DNA from: Ciona savignyi
Taxonomy: Eukaryota > Chordata > Ascidiacea > Phlebobranchia > Cionidae
Length of the DNA: 64,000 nt
Direction: 5' to 3'
Assembly (NCBI GenBank): GCA_000149265.1
Contig: CH002901.1
Location: 975,829 to 1,039,828 of the forward strand
Positions within the stretch are counted from its first letter, which is position 1; every line of letters begins with the position of its first letter. Below are positions 54,362-64,000 of the stretch, piece after piece. The notes below the pieces were generated by a model that saw nothing but the letters and a program-made list of their open reading frames with translations, had not been told where the DNA came from and did not search any database. Position numbers and translations under genes: made by a program.

Positions 54362-54520
54362 AAAGAAGGGGAAACTGTACACTAAAATGTAGATTAGGGC
54401 ATTTTAGTTAGTTTTAAACATGGGGTTGGAGTTATGGTTAATTCTTTGGTTGAGATTAGTGTTTTGGGCAGGGTTAAAATTAGTTTCCATAGTTTTAATG
54501 TGCAGTTCCCTTCTTCCCTC
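54362..54520. mobile_element. MITE-like element (GTACACTAAAA family)
   Basis: Ends AAGAAGGGGAAACTGTACAC and GTGCAGTTCCCTTCTT form an inverted repeat. The interior has TTGGTTGAGATTAGTGTTTT and GGGCAGGGTTAAAATTAG, as in the 15.5-kb copy. Confidence 0.7.
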
Positions 54521-54944
54521 CTTCCCCCTTTCCCTCCTTTTAGCGTTGCCCTTTATACATGGCCATAACGATATGCTCAGAAATTTTTCGACTGGGTTGA
54601 TTTGTGGTAAGAAGTTTCTTTACTAATAAAATAAGAAAGATATATTTGTTTCCAGCCTTCGAGTGACAAAATAGGTTGTTCCTACAGTCGTTGCGTAATG
54701 AATAAAATTTCGAACAGTAAATAGTCCGTCAAAATTTAACTTAAAATTAATTTACTAAGGCGTACTGTAAACCTTACGGCTACAATATATATAGAGAGAT
54801 TTTAGTTAATTTTAAGCAGTGTATGGGTGCTTTATAACTGAACAGGCAAAATTACAATTTGTAAAAATGTTAACTTGAATGAGCAAAATGTGAGTCTAAT
54901 TTTATTTTGTAACGTTTAAACGGTTCTTTAGGCCAGTTTGAACC

Positions 54945-55325
54945 CTTTGATTTGAAAGCCGATACGCAATAATCCACCAGACCAAAGTTTCTCAAACTAT
55001 GGGTCGCGACCCACCGGTGGGTCGCGAAAGGAATCTTGGTGGGTCGTGAAAAGTTAAAGAGAGCTCTGATTAACTATACGGGCTATTTCCCATACAAAAA
55101 TTAAGGGGAAATTATCATAATTGTGACATCACACAATCTTAATTCGTGGCGTGATTCCAGAGGTGTGTTCCTTTGCAACGATAGCGTAACCTAGAAACCA
55201 ACAACAACTATATATAAAGTTAAGTGGGTCGCCATAAATTGTGGTAATTAATAGTGAGTCCCAACTTTAAAAAGTTTGAGAACCACTGCACCAGACTAAT
55301 AAGTCGGACAACAACTTGGAATCTC
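54945..55325 (-). mobile_element. SINE head fragment split by a hAT-type insertion
   Basis: Minus-strand reading from 55,310 to 55,289 and then 54,982 to 54,950 gives a SINE head: GTCCGACTTATTAGTCTGGTG, then GATTATTGCGTATCGGC and CAAATCAAAGG. The hAT-type element at 54,983-55,288 interrupts it, with its target CACCAGAC lying inside the tRNA-like part. Confidence 0.65.
54983..55288. mobile_element. Non-autonomous hAT-type element, second copy
   Basis: 306 bp, left end CAAAGTTTCTCAAACT, right end AGTTTGAGAACCACTG, flanked by perfect 8-bp repeats CACCAGAC (54,975-54,982 and 55,289-55,296). The interior is homologous, in reverse orientation, to 2260-2544, including TCATAATTGTGACATCACAC. It carries an extra segment near 55,155-55,200. 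Confidence 0.9.
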
Positions 55326-55870
55326 TTTAAACTAGAGTGTGTCAACCACGTGTTTAACCACCACTATTCTTAAAACACAAAATGTATGCTATGTGTTAAT
55401 GCAAGCACAGGGTCCCTACCACATTTGGTGTATTTTATATATACCGAGTATGTAGTTTTTTTTTGCAAGCAGACACACATGGTTCCCTAAGGTAACTGAT
55501 CTTGTTATCCATGTTTATTACAGAGTATATACTGTGTATGTTATAGTCAGATATGTGTACGTCAGGTCCGTGTTATCCAACATTCCAAAAAGTTCAACCC
55601 GACTGACATTGTTTTGTTTCTGCAAGCATAAACACATTTGTTTAAAATTCAAGCGCTATAGGCCTAGTGAGAAAAAGCAAAATTCCTAAAACAGTGCGAT
55701 TTAGTTTTTCATGGCTTCGGGGAATTCCCAGGGGTTCATATATGGATCATTTTATCTTACAATTCTTTCTTTTAAGTCATATAGCAGGGCCTAACGCACT
55801 GACATTTCCAAAAATATGATAAAAAAACATTTTGGTCCCAAAGTAACTCCCCTCTATTTATCTTCAAAGG
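55320..55870 (-). repeat. Inverted copy of the repeat downstream of the 335-bp array
   Basis: Minus-strand reading shares the order of motifs at 25,060-25,250 and of the tandem units: GGGAACC, TGTTTATGCTTGCAGAAACA, GGGACCCTG, GGTGGTTAAACACGTGGTTG, and further left GGGGAATTCCC and CCAAAATG. Confidence 0.6.
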
Positions 55871-55894
55871 ACACACTTACAAATTGCGTCAATC

Positions 55895-55980
55895 TAACAG
55901 TATGAATCACACACAACACACTGCAATAGCTCCGGTAACCCGACGTTTGGTGCAATAAGGTGATATGACGATTACATTTT
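55895..55980 (+). mobile_element. SINE body fragment
   Basis: ACACTGCAATAGCTCCGGTAACCCGACG and GTGATATGACGATT match the body of SINE copies A and B. Head and tail are missing. Confidence 0.6.
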
Positions 55981-57628
55981 AGTGTAAGGCTATAGCCTTC
56001 TTTTTCTTCAACGTATTTTTTGCATTTTACTAAATAATTTCTTAAAAAATAAGCAGTTCGATGAGTTCCGATTTTACCCGATATGTAATAACATAGAACA
56101 TTGTAACTATGGTTGTCGTCATATTACCACTTGTCCACAGTCGGGTAGTCGAGTAGGCTACTTTGTTTTTAGTATACTTGTTAACGACCTAATATAACTT
56201 GCTTGGTCGAGGCAAAGACCGTTAAGTTTATTTGCTACATTTACCAGTCATACCCAGGTTACACGTGACTGATTTTGATTAAAAATTAGATTGTCATCTA
56301 TTATTGCCTTTACGTCCTTTATATTTCACGATGCCGCGGTCCATAACCACGTTTGACATCAGGATAACCTGGCGAATGCCCGTATGACGCCGCCACTTAC
56401 CGTAATAAAACTTTATAAAAAATTCTTTCGTACTATAAATTACTAATCCATATTTTTATTTACACATGGAGTAATTTTGTTTTGGAAATACAGTACGTTC
56501 AAATAATATGTCAATATTCTATTACTCAATTACTGCGGACCATTATGTAAATCATGGCAAACAAAACACTCGTTTCAAAGTCAGAGTTAAACAACGGTTA
56601 CTTAGTCAATATATTTATATAGCTAACACTGCGGAAAGTGACTTGGTCACGTACGCAATTGCGTCAGATGGAAAACTAGTAACCTACCACCAAGCATAAG
56701 AAAGCCTAAACTTATATATACAGTATAACTGAATGTTATATGTATACCAAAATATATATCTCATCGTATTTAAATTTGTTTAATACAATTGCTCATAGCC
56801 CTAATTCGTGTCTTTTTATCCATGCCATTAATTTACTAGCATTAAGAAAAGTTCGTTATATGTCAGGCTTTTGAAGATTAAAATGGTGTTAAACGTACAA
56901 ATACAATGGTATTTGTCTGACAATTAAAAATTAAGCTAGAGGAAAATTACTTTAAATTGCACAATAACGAAGCGACAAAAGTGTGTGGTACAGCGATAAC
57001 AATATGTGCCAACGAGTTCTAGGGTCGTCGCATGTCAACCAAAGAGAAAGATAATACCAGCTATAAAGCAAAGTAGAGTATTATTCAGGCTGGGTTCCTA
57101 CTTAATTATATTTTTTTAAATAGTTGCAAAAAATGTGAATTGGTCAATGTAAATGAAGGTTAATCGAGCAGAATTATGACGTCACACAAAAATCTATGCC
57201 TGCGATCGATTACGCAATCACTGAAACGACCTTCATGCGGATAGCGTAGTAGTGCCGGTCACAATGAGCTGAAGTAACGGTTGTGTAATACTGGAAAAGT
57301 GTTCGACCTATTTGGTTTATTTCAGCTGTTGCTGTTAAGCTAAGTGATGAAAAGCGGTGGCAAATTTTCTTATAAATAACGTTTTGTTAAGTTTTTTATT
57401 CGAAGAGGTTGATACGTGGAGTATTTTAGGGACAATTTCATATACCTAGTCTAGTTGTAAAAGCTAAAAAAGTATTACATAAAAAAACTATCACTTGTGA
57501 CATCACTTTTCGGCTTATTAAGTTACAATGAAATTTTGAAGTTGGAAAGGTAATTAATTATTAACATTTTAACGTTTATTCCAGGCTAACTTTTTACATA
57601 ATTAGATTAATTTTATTTCAAATTAAAA

Positions 57629-58522
57629 ATGGGCAAAAAGGCAGTTGTAGGAGACGTTAAAAAGGGAAAGGACATCTTTGTAAAAAAATGCAAGCAGTGC
57701 CACACATACAATGAAGGTGGTGGAAACAAGACTGGTATGTATAGTGTGATTTCTAACAAATTTGAGACAGTTCAGAATAACCTTTTGTGCCTGAACCACA
57801 TTACTACTGCTAGTTCGTAAATATTTCTTTTTCACTATCTTTTATTTTCATTATGGAGGATTCTTCATTTGCTTAAACTTTCAAATTTTGAACTAATTCA
57901 GTGTAAGTAAACTTGTTAATACAGTATTATTTTGCAGGACCCAACTTGTTTGGACTTTTTGGAAGACAGACTGGTTCAGTACCAAACTTTGAATACACTG
58001 AGCAAAACAAAGATAAAGGTATAATCTGTCTGTACTTATTGCCTAATCTAAAATAACGATAAATTGTTATTATGTAAGGATTAACATGTTTACCTAGTTC
58101 CATCTCTAAACCGCTATTTTTTTATATGTAATATAGACATACCCATTTTATATGGAAAATATAGACCTCTAAGATTTTGCAAAAAAGAAACCCTTAATAA
58201 ATCAAAAATTTAAGTCTACCCACAATTGGGTGAACAATTAAATTAACATGAAACAGTAGAGTGGGAGTCAAATTAAACATAAATGCTTTTATTTGTTTGC
58301 AGGAATTATTTGGAGTGAGGAAACTTTGGATGTTTACCTAACCAACCCCAACAAGTACATCCCAGGTAAAATGACAACTGCTAACCGCTACAAATTCTCT
58401 GGTACCGGTACTCTATTAAATTACATATTCATCACATAGGAACCAAGATGATATTTGCTGGGATCAAGAAAAAAGGCGAACGAGCCGACCTTATCGCTTT
58501 TCTTAAAGATGCTACAAAATAG
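57629..58522 (+). CDS. Cytochrome c, gene 1
   Basis: Soluble haem protein of the mitochondrial intermembrane space, carrying electrons from complex III to complex IV and acting in apoptosis. Exons 57,629-57,734, 57,938-58,018, 58,303-58,365, 58,440-58,522 (TAG): 110 residues. Haem motif CKQCH; then [15 protein letters not shown] with the conserved proline region, [15 protein letters not shown] with the conserved Trp, and [20 protein letters not shown] with the axial Met. The N-terminus [17 protein letters not shown] is a little longer than in vertebrates. The lysine-rich patches for oxidase and Apaf-1 binding are kept. All introns are GT-AG and in phase. Confidence 0.97.
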
Positions 58523-58730
58523 TTTTACTTCTCTTCATATTTATTGTGTTAGCCAAATTTTCATGCCGTTGCTAATGTGTTCCACCATTGAATATTTAAA
58601 ATATTTGGATTTATGGTTTACACTATCTGTAAATTGATATTGTTGGACAAAATTTACTATAAGGTTTAAACAATTTTTTGTTTGTACTTCGTTTCAAATT
58701 AGTGTTCAAACTAAAATTTTAAATTTTGAT

Positions 58731-58736
58731 AATAAA
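58731..58736 (+). terminator. Poly(A) signal of cytochrome c gene 1
   Basis: AATAAA about 210 bp after the stop, and about 140 bp before the start of the next cytochrome c gene. Confidence 0.6.
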
Positions 58737-58873
58737 TCTACTTGATTTGTGATTTATTGTTTGAAAAATACATGGGTTTCAATAATACCTTTTTGTTTTG
58801 TTTATAGATGTTAAGTGATTAGGTAGGATTAGAACAAGGTTTGATTTAGTGTATTTCTGTGTTAAAACGGTGC

Positions 58874-59441
58874 ATGGAACAAAGGAAGGAGGTTAATGAT
58901 TTTGAGAAAGGAAAAAAGGTTTTCATGAGGAAATGTAAGCAGTGTCACACCTTTGAAAAAGATGGAAAGCATAAAACAGGTAAATTTTTTGAGGGGTTTA
59001 TACTAAAATTTTAATAACTTGCATCGATGGTATTGTATAAATCCCATAATGATCTAACAGTGCTTTTCTCTAATTAATAATATGAACTAGGGCCCAATCT
59101 GTTTGGTCTGATGGGAAGGGCAACTGGCCAAGCAGCAGGCTATGAATACACGTATGCAAATTCACATAAAGGTATTTCGGTTGACAATTTCCTTCTTAAA
59201 TAAAATCTCAATCATTCATTTTTTTAGGTATTACTTGGAGTGAAGACACTCTGGATATTTACTTGACTAACCCAAGAAAATACATTCCAGGTAACCGAAA
59301 TTTGTAAAGTGCACGCAGTCTTTCATTTTGATATTTACTGAGAAGTTTTTATCAGGAACTAAGATGATATTTGCCGGAATTTCAAAAGCTACAGAAAGAA
59401 AGAATTTGATTACATTTCTTAAAGAAGTGACTAAACACTAA
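58874..59441 (+). CDS. Cytochrome c, gene 2 (tandem paralogue)
   Basis: Second cytochrome c 352 bp downstream, with the same four-exon structure and identical lengths for exons 1-3: 58,874-58,979, 59,091-59,171, 59,228-59,290, 59,356-59,441 (TAA), 111 residues. The haem motif [34 protein letters not shown] and [14 protein letters not shown] with the axial Met are intact. It differs from gene 1 at many positions: the KKK after FAGI is replaced by SKA, the N-terminus is [13 protein letters not shown], and the C-terminus is EVTKH. It is probably functional, perhaps tissue-specific as with somatic and testis forms in mammals; that last point is inference. Confidence 0.93.
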
Positions 59442-59672
59442 TGATAAATTCCTTCAGTCTTCAGACTTTCAATCCGTATAATCTAATTTTTAAGTTTTCA
59501 ATTCTGACAATGTTCTCTACAGTGGTGCTGGAGTTTTAGTTTTATACATTTACAATACAAACGAAGGAAACTGTTTGACTCGCATAGTTCAATTGATTGA
59601 ACAATGAATGCAAATGACATGTCACTACCTGGTAAACTACCATTAGCCTATGTAACTAAGTTGGGCAAAATG

Positions 59673-59678
59673 AATAAA
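59673..59678 (+). terminator. Poly(A) signal of cytochrome c gene 2
   Basis: AATAAA about 230 bp after the stop codon. Confidence 0.55.
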
Positions 59679-59864
59679 CATCTTTAAATTACAACTGCAT
59701 TTTTATTTAAAACTCCTTGTTTGTACAGAAATTCAATGATAATGATGTCACCTTTAATCTTTGTATATCTTGCTCATTACTTGAATTAACCTGAATTACA
59801 AATGAAGATCAGTACTAATATTGATTGAGGTCCTTAAAAGGCAAGCGTAATGCACGTTTCTAAT

Positions 59865-62800
59865 TTACAAAACAGGGTTTGTTTCATTTACCTTAAGAGA
59901 ATCAATATAATCCGCAATCAATTCTCGAAATTGATGAAATGACTTGTGCAGCTTGGGGCTTTGTAGCAAATTAGTGAGGCAAGCAATATGGGACTGATCT
60001 TCTAAAAAAAGAAGGTTTACAATATTGAAATATAACAATATTCCTAAAAGAATAGGTAAGATCAACACACAAGTGGTGTTAAATATATTGACGCCAAGTA
60101 ATTGTACTGTGCCTATAAATATAGAAAGGAATTTAAAATGAAAAAATACAACACTACCATATTATATCTTGCGATTTACAACCAATTAATTCAAATAATC
60201 TACTAAATTAAATACTAATTAAAAAAAAAATAAACGCTAATGTTTTCTACATCTGAAGATGAGAAAATACGATTTTATCGACCAACCGAATAAATTAAGC
60301 AGGCAGTGGTGAAAGATAGAACTTGATGTGCACAACAAATCTGTACAAAGTTCCATCATTATAATTCCTTCATTAGGCTGGTTCATGTTTGCCTTTATGC
60401 ATTCAGATGCAAGAAGTCCAAACTCCGACTCTAAACCTAAAAAGCAAATATTTCAATCAGGTTAAACTCGATATAAAGTTTTTAAATAAGGTTCCTTTCA
60501 ATTTGCAATTAATTACAACTTTTTACTTTATTATGATAAACCAACCAGAAAAAAATGTGCAAAATAGTGGTTAAAAAAAACACTACAGAATAACACTAAA
60601 AACTGATATCACAGTATGAAGGTTTTATTTTCAATTTTTAAGCAAATCCACCATCAACGTTTAAATACAATTGAATCAACAAAAAATTAATTGATGCTGC
60701 GAAAAACACCATATTACATTATATTAACAAATATATATTGAGATGTTATACCTGTCAACCATTGAGAATGAAAGGTCTTTCCAACTTGAAATAAACCAAC
60801 CCAAGCCAAGGCGTTCAATGATTTTGTGTTCGACTGTAAAGAGAAACGTTAATATCCGCATGTCAATGATACATCATCATCATCATAGCCGAACGTATTC
60901 GGTACCTCTAAATACTACAGGATCGCATGGAGCGCTTGAATCGCTTACTATACTTCGTAATTACAAAACCATGATTTTAATGTTAGGGTTGGGGTTAAAG
61001 TTAGTTCTGGGGTTGAGATTAGTGTTTGGGACAGGGTTAGAATTACTTTCCATAGCAATCTAAGTGATCCAAGCGGTCTTGTAGTATTTAGAGGCACCCG
61101 AACGTATTGGCACATGAACCAGAATTGTCGAATTTTTTCATTTGTAACATTTAAAATACAGATGATACTTACAAATACAGATGTGGTAAGTAGGATGTGA
61201 AGAAGTTCCACAACATTGGGATCACTGCCGCAGAAGTTAAACAATACATCACATGCATGGACCGATACTGCAGCTTGTTTGGTTAATTTGAATGTTGAGA
61301 TTGTGTTGATTACAGCATCATGATCAATTGGCTTAGTAAATAACTGTTCCTTTTTGCAACCTGGCAATAAATTAATGAGTTGGTTAGTTTTCTGCCTTTT
61401 TATGCCCAGTGCTGTAAAAATCTTCCATTAGACATTAAGTACTAATTTTTAATACATTTTCTAAAATCACCTACCAAGAATAAGACAGAATAGAAACTGC
61501 AGCACAGCCATCTTTTCAGAGTTACTTCGTGAAATATTTTTCCGACAATAAGGTTCGATTCGTTGTACCATCAAGTCAGCGATGTAACACACAACATCTT
61601 TGCAAGTACTATCGTTCATACATAAGTGAAAGATAATGGATGTCATGTTGCGGTCTAGTTCTTGCAATCTTGAAAGTAAAGTTTCAAAAAATTTCCGCTG
61701 CAATTTACAGAAAAGTTTTATTATGCTGGGATTGAATGTTTTATTCAATTTTTTGTGATTCGAAATAATTATTAATTAGTGTTATTAAAATAGTTGATAA
61801 TATCCCGAAATTAAATTAGGCAAAATAATATGACGGTACACTGGAACGTGTATTACATAAATACACAATTTAATATACCAGTAGGCCTACATATTTATTA
61901 TAGTTTGACCATATGTTTTAATACTGCAAAGATAATACGTATATCAACTAAAACAACAGCAAAAACTACAAAACAAATAAAGAAAATTAACCTGAAACTG
62001 TTCACAGTGTTTGCACGGTCCATTTTCACAAAACAACTCTGTAGTAATTAGAGTTGATACTAATTCGACAAACTGTTGTTGCAAAGCGGTGACAATTTGT
62101 TGGTCTCTTCTTCTCAGAGTTGACATTATGCAGTTCATCGTGGAATTAAGACTTGTTGATAAATTACCTGATAAGGAATAGCAATATATTAAACTATTTC
62201 TATGGGATGGACAGTGGTTAAAAACAAAGAACGATATTGGAAATTATTCTTTTTAAAAACATCTTATGCAAACTTTTTTAAATAACAACTTGCATCAGGA
62301 ATAACCTTTTTCTAGCTTGCAGCTTGTTGTCTTTAGCTTGATTGATTCTTTTAAAATGGCAAGTAACTGAGTAGGCAAAGATGACAGAACAGAAGAGAAG
62401 GTTTCTAATCTAAAATAGTGTGAATCGGTTATTACAAGCTTGACAGGAGAGCAAAATGAACAAGGTCCATTAAATATAGTGGGTCTATTGCAATACTAGT
62501 TGTTTTATGTAAAATCACCTAGTACTCCCCAATACCAAACAGCTAATATTCCCTTGCTGTCATGTAATCTATTACTTTAAGTTTCATAAGTCTAAATTGT
62601 TTAACTGACATCAACCTCCAAAGGGGAAATTTTAAAGATGTTTTATGCCACATCAAAAAAATTGCTGAGGAATTACAAAGTAAATGCGGAAATGTATCTT
62701 AATAATAATGGTTAGGCTAACTTGTAAATTGTAACAGAGCTTCACAGCTCAGATTAAACTATAGCATGCGGCAAAGTGTAAAAAGATCTTTCTAGAACAC

Positions 62801-64000
62801 TTAATGAATGCAAATGGCACCACTTGTTGGAAACCATAGGGCTATTCAACATCCTGCATAGCAGAAAATTCACGACTCCAAGAGTCTGCGAATTTTAACC
62901 CACAAGTGGTAAAACTTGGCAGTTGAGTCAAGGTGCTGTATTAAAAGCATTACTGACTCACTACATTTTCGTAACAATAAGAAGATAAACAAACTTTATA
63001 AATTTTTCATATTAAAAAGTTTATATTAACTTCTTACCCACTAATACCAACATGATTTTCATAGTGTTTCATGAAGAATTCAAATATCATTGTTCTTTGT
63101 GTATGGTTACTTGGCAATGTATCCATGTAAACATGAAGATGTGAGAAAATAGAAGCATCAATTTCTGCTGAATATATGCGTACATATTATAGTTAGCTTA
63201 AAGTACAGAAGATCAACAGTTACACAAAATATTAAAATCCTAAGAATTTTAAAGCAACAGTTTAATATACACCATCTTATCTAATAGTTACCGACTGGGG
63301 TTTATGATAAATAGAATTCAAAAACTTAAAAATTTATGCAGTCACTATCCCTGAAAGCTTGTGGTAAGCGACTTAAACCAGCTATTATAAATGTAAGGTA
63401 CTCTTGGATATATTTCATGCTAATATTGCCATTTTCACAAGTTCAACTTACCAATTATCGGGTTAGGTAAAACAATTTGATCTGCGCAAGATAAAACTCT
63501 TTCCAAAACCTCGTTTTCCATTGAATGATGAGAGTCGGTGGCATATTGAAGCAGATCGTTTAAATATTCAGCACATGGTGATGTTGTGTGATTGGGCCAT
63601 GATTCAGGTGGGAAAATCGTAGCTAATTCACAGATTGCTAGATTGGCATTTCGCAAATCAAGTTCCTGTAAGATAAAGCCATAATAAGCAATGCATGTAC
63701 AGTCAGTTTTTTATGATTCCTTGATTTTTTGCTGTCTTTAATTCTGTTTGACAGTTATAAAGAAGCGTTAGGAGCACCGCACTGTGACACAAATTCATAT
63801 ATATATATAATATACACAAACTTAAATACAAAACGCATATATATATATACATACACGTATTTTGAGCATCACTTACTGTAGTTACTGGAGACATTTGTTT
63901 TCTCTTCTTTTTGTGCGGAGTATATTCTGCTGAGAATTCGCTTTGTTCAAATGGAAAGTTTGCATAAAAATACTTTGTAAAACTGCTTCCATAATTCTGG
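59865..64000 (-). CDS. Unrecognised helical protein, 3' ten exons (5' end outside window)
   Basis: Minus-strand exons: 64,000(+)-63,877, 63,665-63,452, 63,167-63,038, 62,409-62,306, 62,167-61,992, 61,697-61,475, 61,360-61,173, 60,833-60,752, 60,436-60,287, 60,001-59,865 (TAA). Every junction is GT-AG and the phases agree throughout, giving about 475 residues of the C-terminal part. The first visible exon has a basic cluster, HKKKRKQ, that could be a nuclear signal. The rest is rich in Leu and amphipathic helices (LERVLSCADQIVLP, FFETLLSRLQELDR, LLHILLTTSVF), with scattered Cys, and looks like a HEAT/armadillo-type or other helical-repeat protein. No catalytic motif is visible, and I do not recognise the family. 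It is convergent with cytochrome c gene 2. The acceptor at 63,168 is a NAGNAG site, so one residue may vary. The donor at 60,286 is inferred from frame. Confidence 0.75.
60901..61098 (+). mobile_element. MITE (CTCTAAATACTACAGGA family), copy 5
   Basis: Starts GGTACCTCTAAATACTACAG and ends TTGTAGTATTTAGAGGCACC. The interior has TTAGGGTTGGGGTTAAAG. It lies in the intron 60,834-61,172 of the unrecognised gene, which removes the antisense open frame over it from consideration. Confidence 0.88.

Larger units (their letters stand above)
52948..57628. other. Gene-poor region between synaptophysin-like and cytochrome c genes
   Basis: No frame here shows splice-consistent coding or a recognisable family. 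It contains the MITE-like element at 54,362, the hAT-type element at 54,983, a SINE fragment and a copy of the 25-kb repeat, all listed separately. Confidence 0.6.

Noticed and set aside
60743..61367. Frames covering the MITE on either strand as coding
   Set aside because: The MITE at 60,901-61,098 interrupts them, and the real exons (61,360-61,173 and 60,833-60,752) splice around it.

Overview
The window is animal nuclear DNA: AT-rich, with short canonical GT-AG introns and many small dispersed repeats. The encoded proteins are chordate-like, and the mixture of compact introns, tRNA-type SINE copies and MITEs fits a tunicate, most probably a Ciona-type ascidian. That taxonomic call is inference from protein resemblance and genome style, not from a search. 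One run of N (51,100-51,199) marks an assembly gap.

Layout. (1) 488-13,491, + strand: 22 exons of ATP-citrate lyase, with the 5' end outside the window. (2) 14,592-15,930, - strand: a complete three-exon DAD1 gene, convergent with ACLY. (3) 16.4-17.3 kb: a cluster of tRNA-type SINE copies. (4) 18,376-21,637, + strand: a complete nine-exon cytoplasmic intermediate filament gene. (5) 22-25.6 kb: repeat-rich DNA with four to five tandem units of about 335 bp and an inverted unit, resembling a foldback element. (6) 26,042-34,991 (+) and 39,943-48,609 (-): two complete 37-exon muscle myosin heavy chain genes facing each other tail to tail. All 37 exons have equal lengths in the two copies. Promoter, introns and 3' UTR are also recognisably duplicated, so this is an inverted repeat of about 9.5-9.8 kb per arm around a spacer of about 4 kb. 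The spacer holds its own long-inverted-repeat element, which carries a nested hAT-type insertion. (7) 50.7-51.9 kb: two palindromes built around copies of one MITE family, flanking the assembly gap. (8) 51,938-52,690, + strand: an intronless synaptophysin-family gene. (9) 53-57.6 kb: gene-poor, with a hAT-type element inserted in a SINE fragment. (10) 57,629-58,522 and 58,874-59,441, + strand: two tandem four-exon cytochrome c genes. (11) 59,865-64,000, - strand: ten exons of an unrecognised, probably alpha-helical protein, with the 5' end outside the window.

The genes do not form an operon or pathway: they are ordinary metabolic, ER, cytoskeletal, muscle, vesicle and mitochondrial genes. The most noteworthy structure is the inverted myosin pair. 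Its two proteins are the same wherever I compared them, while synonymous sites and introns differ, which suggests purifying selection with or without gene conversion between the arms. I saw no CRISPR array, rRNA gene, intact tRNA gene or bacterial-type system.
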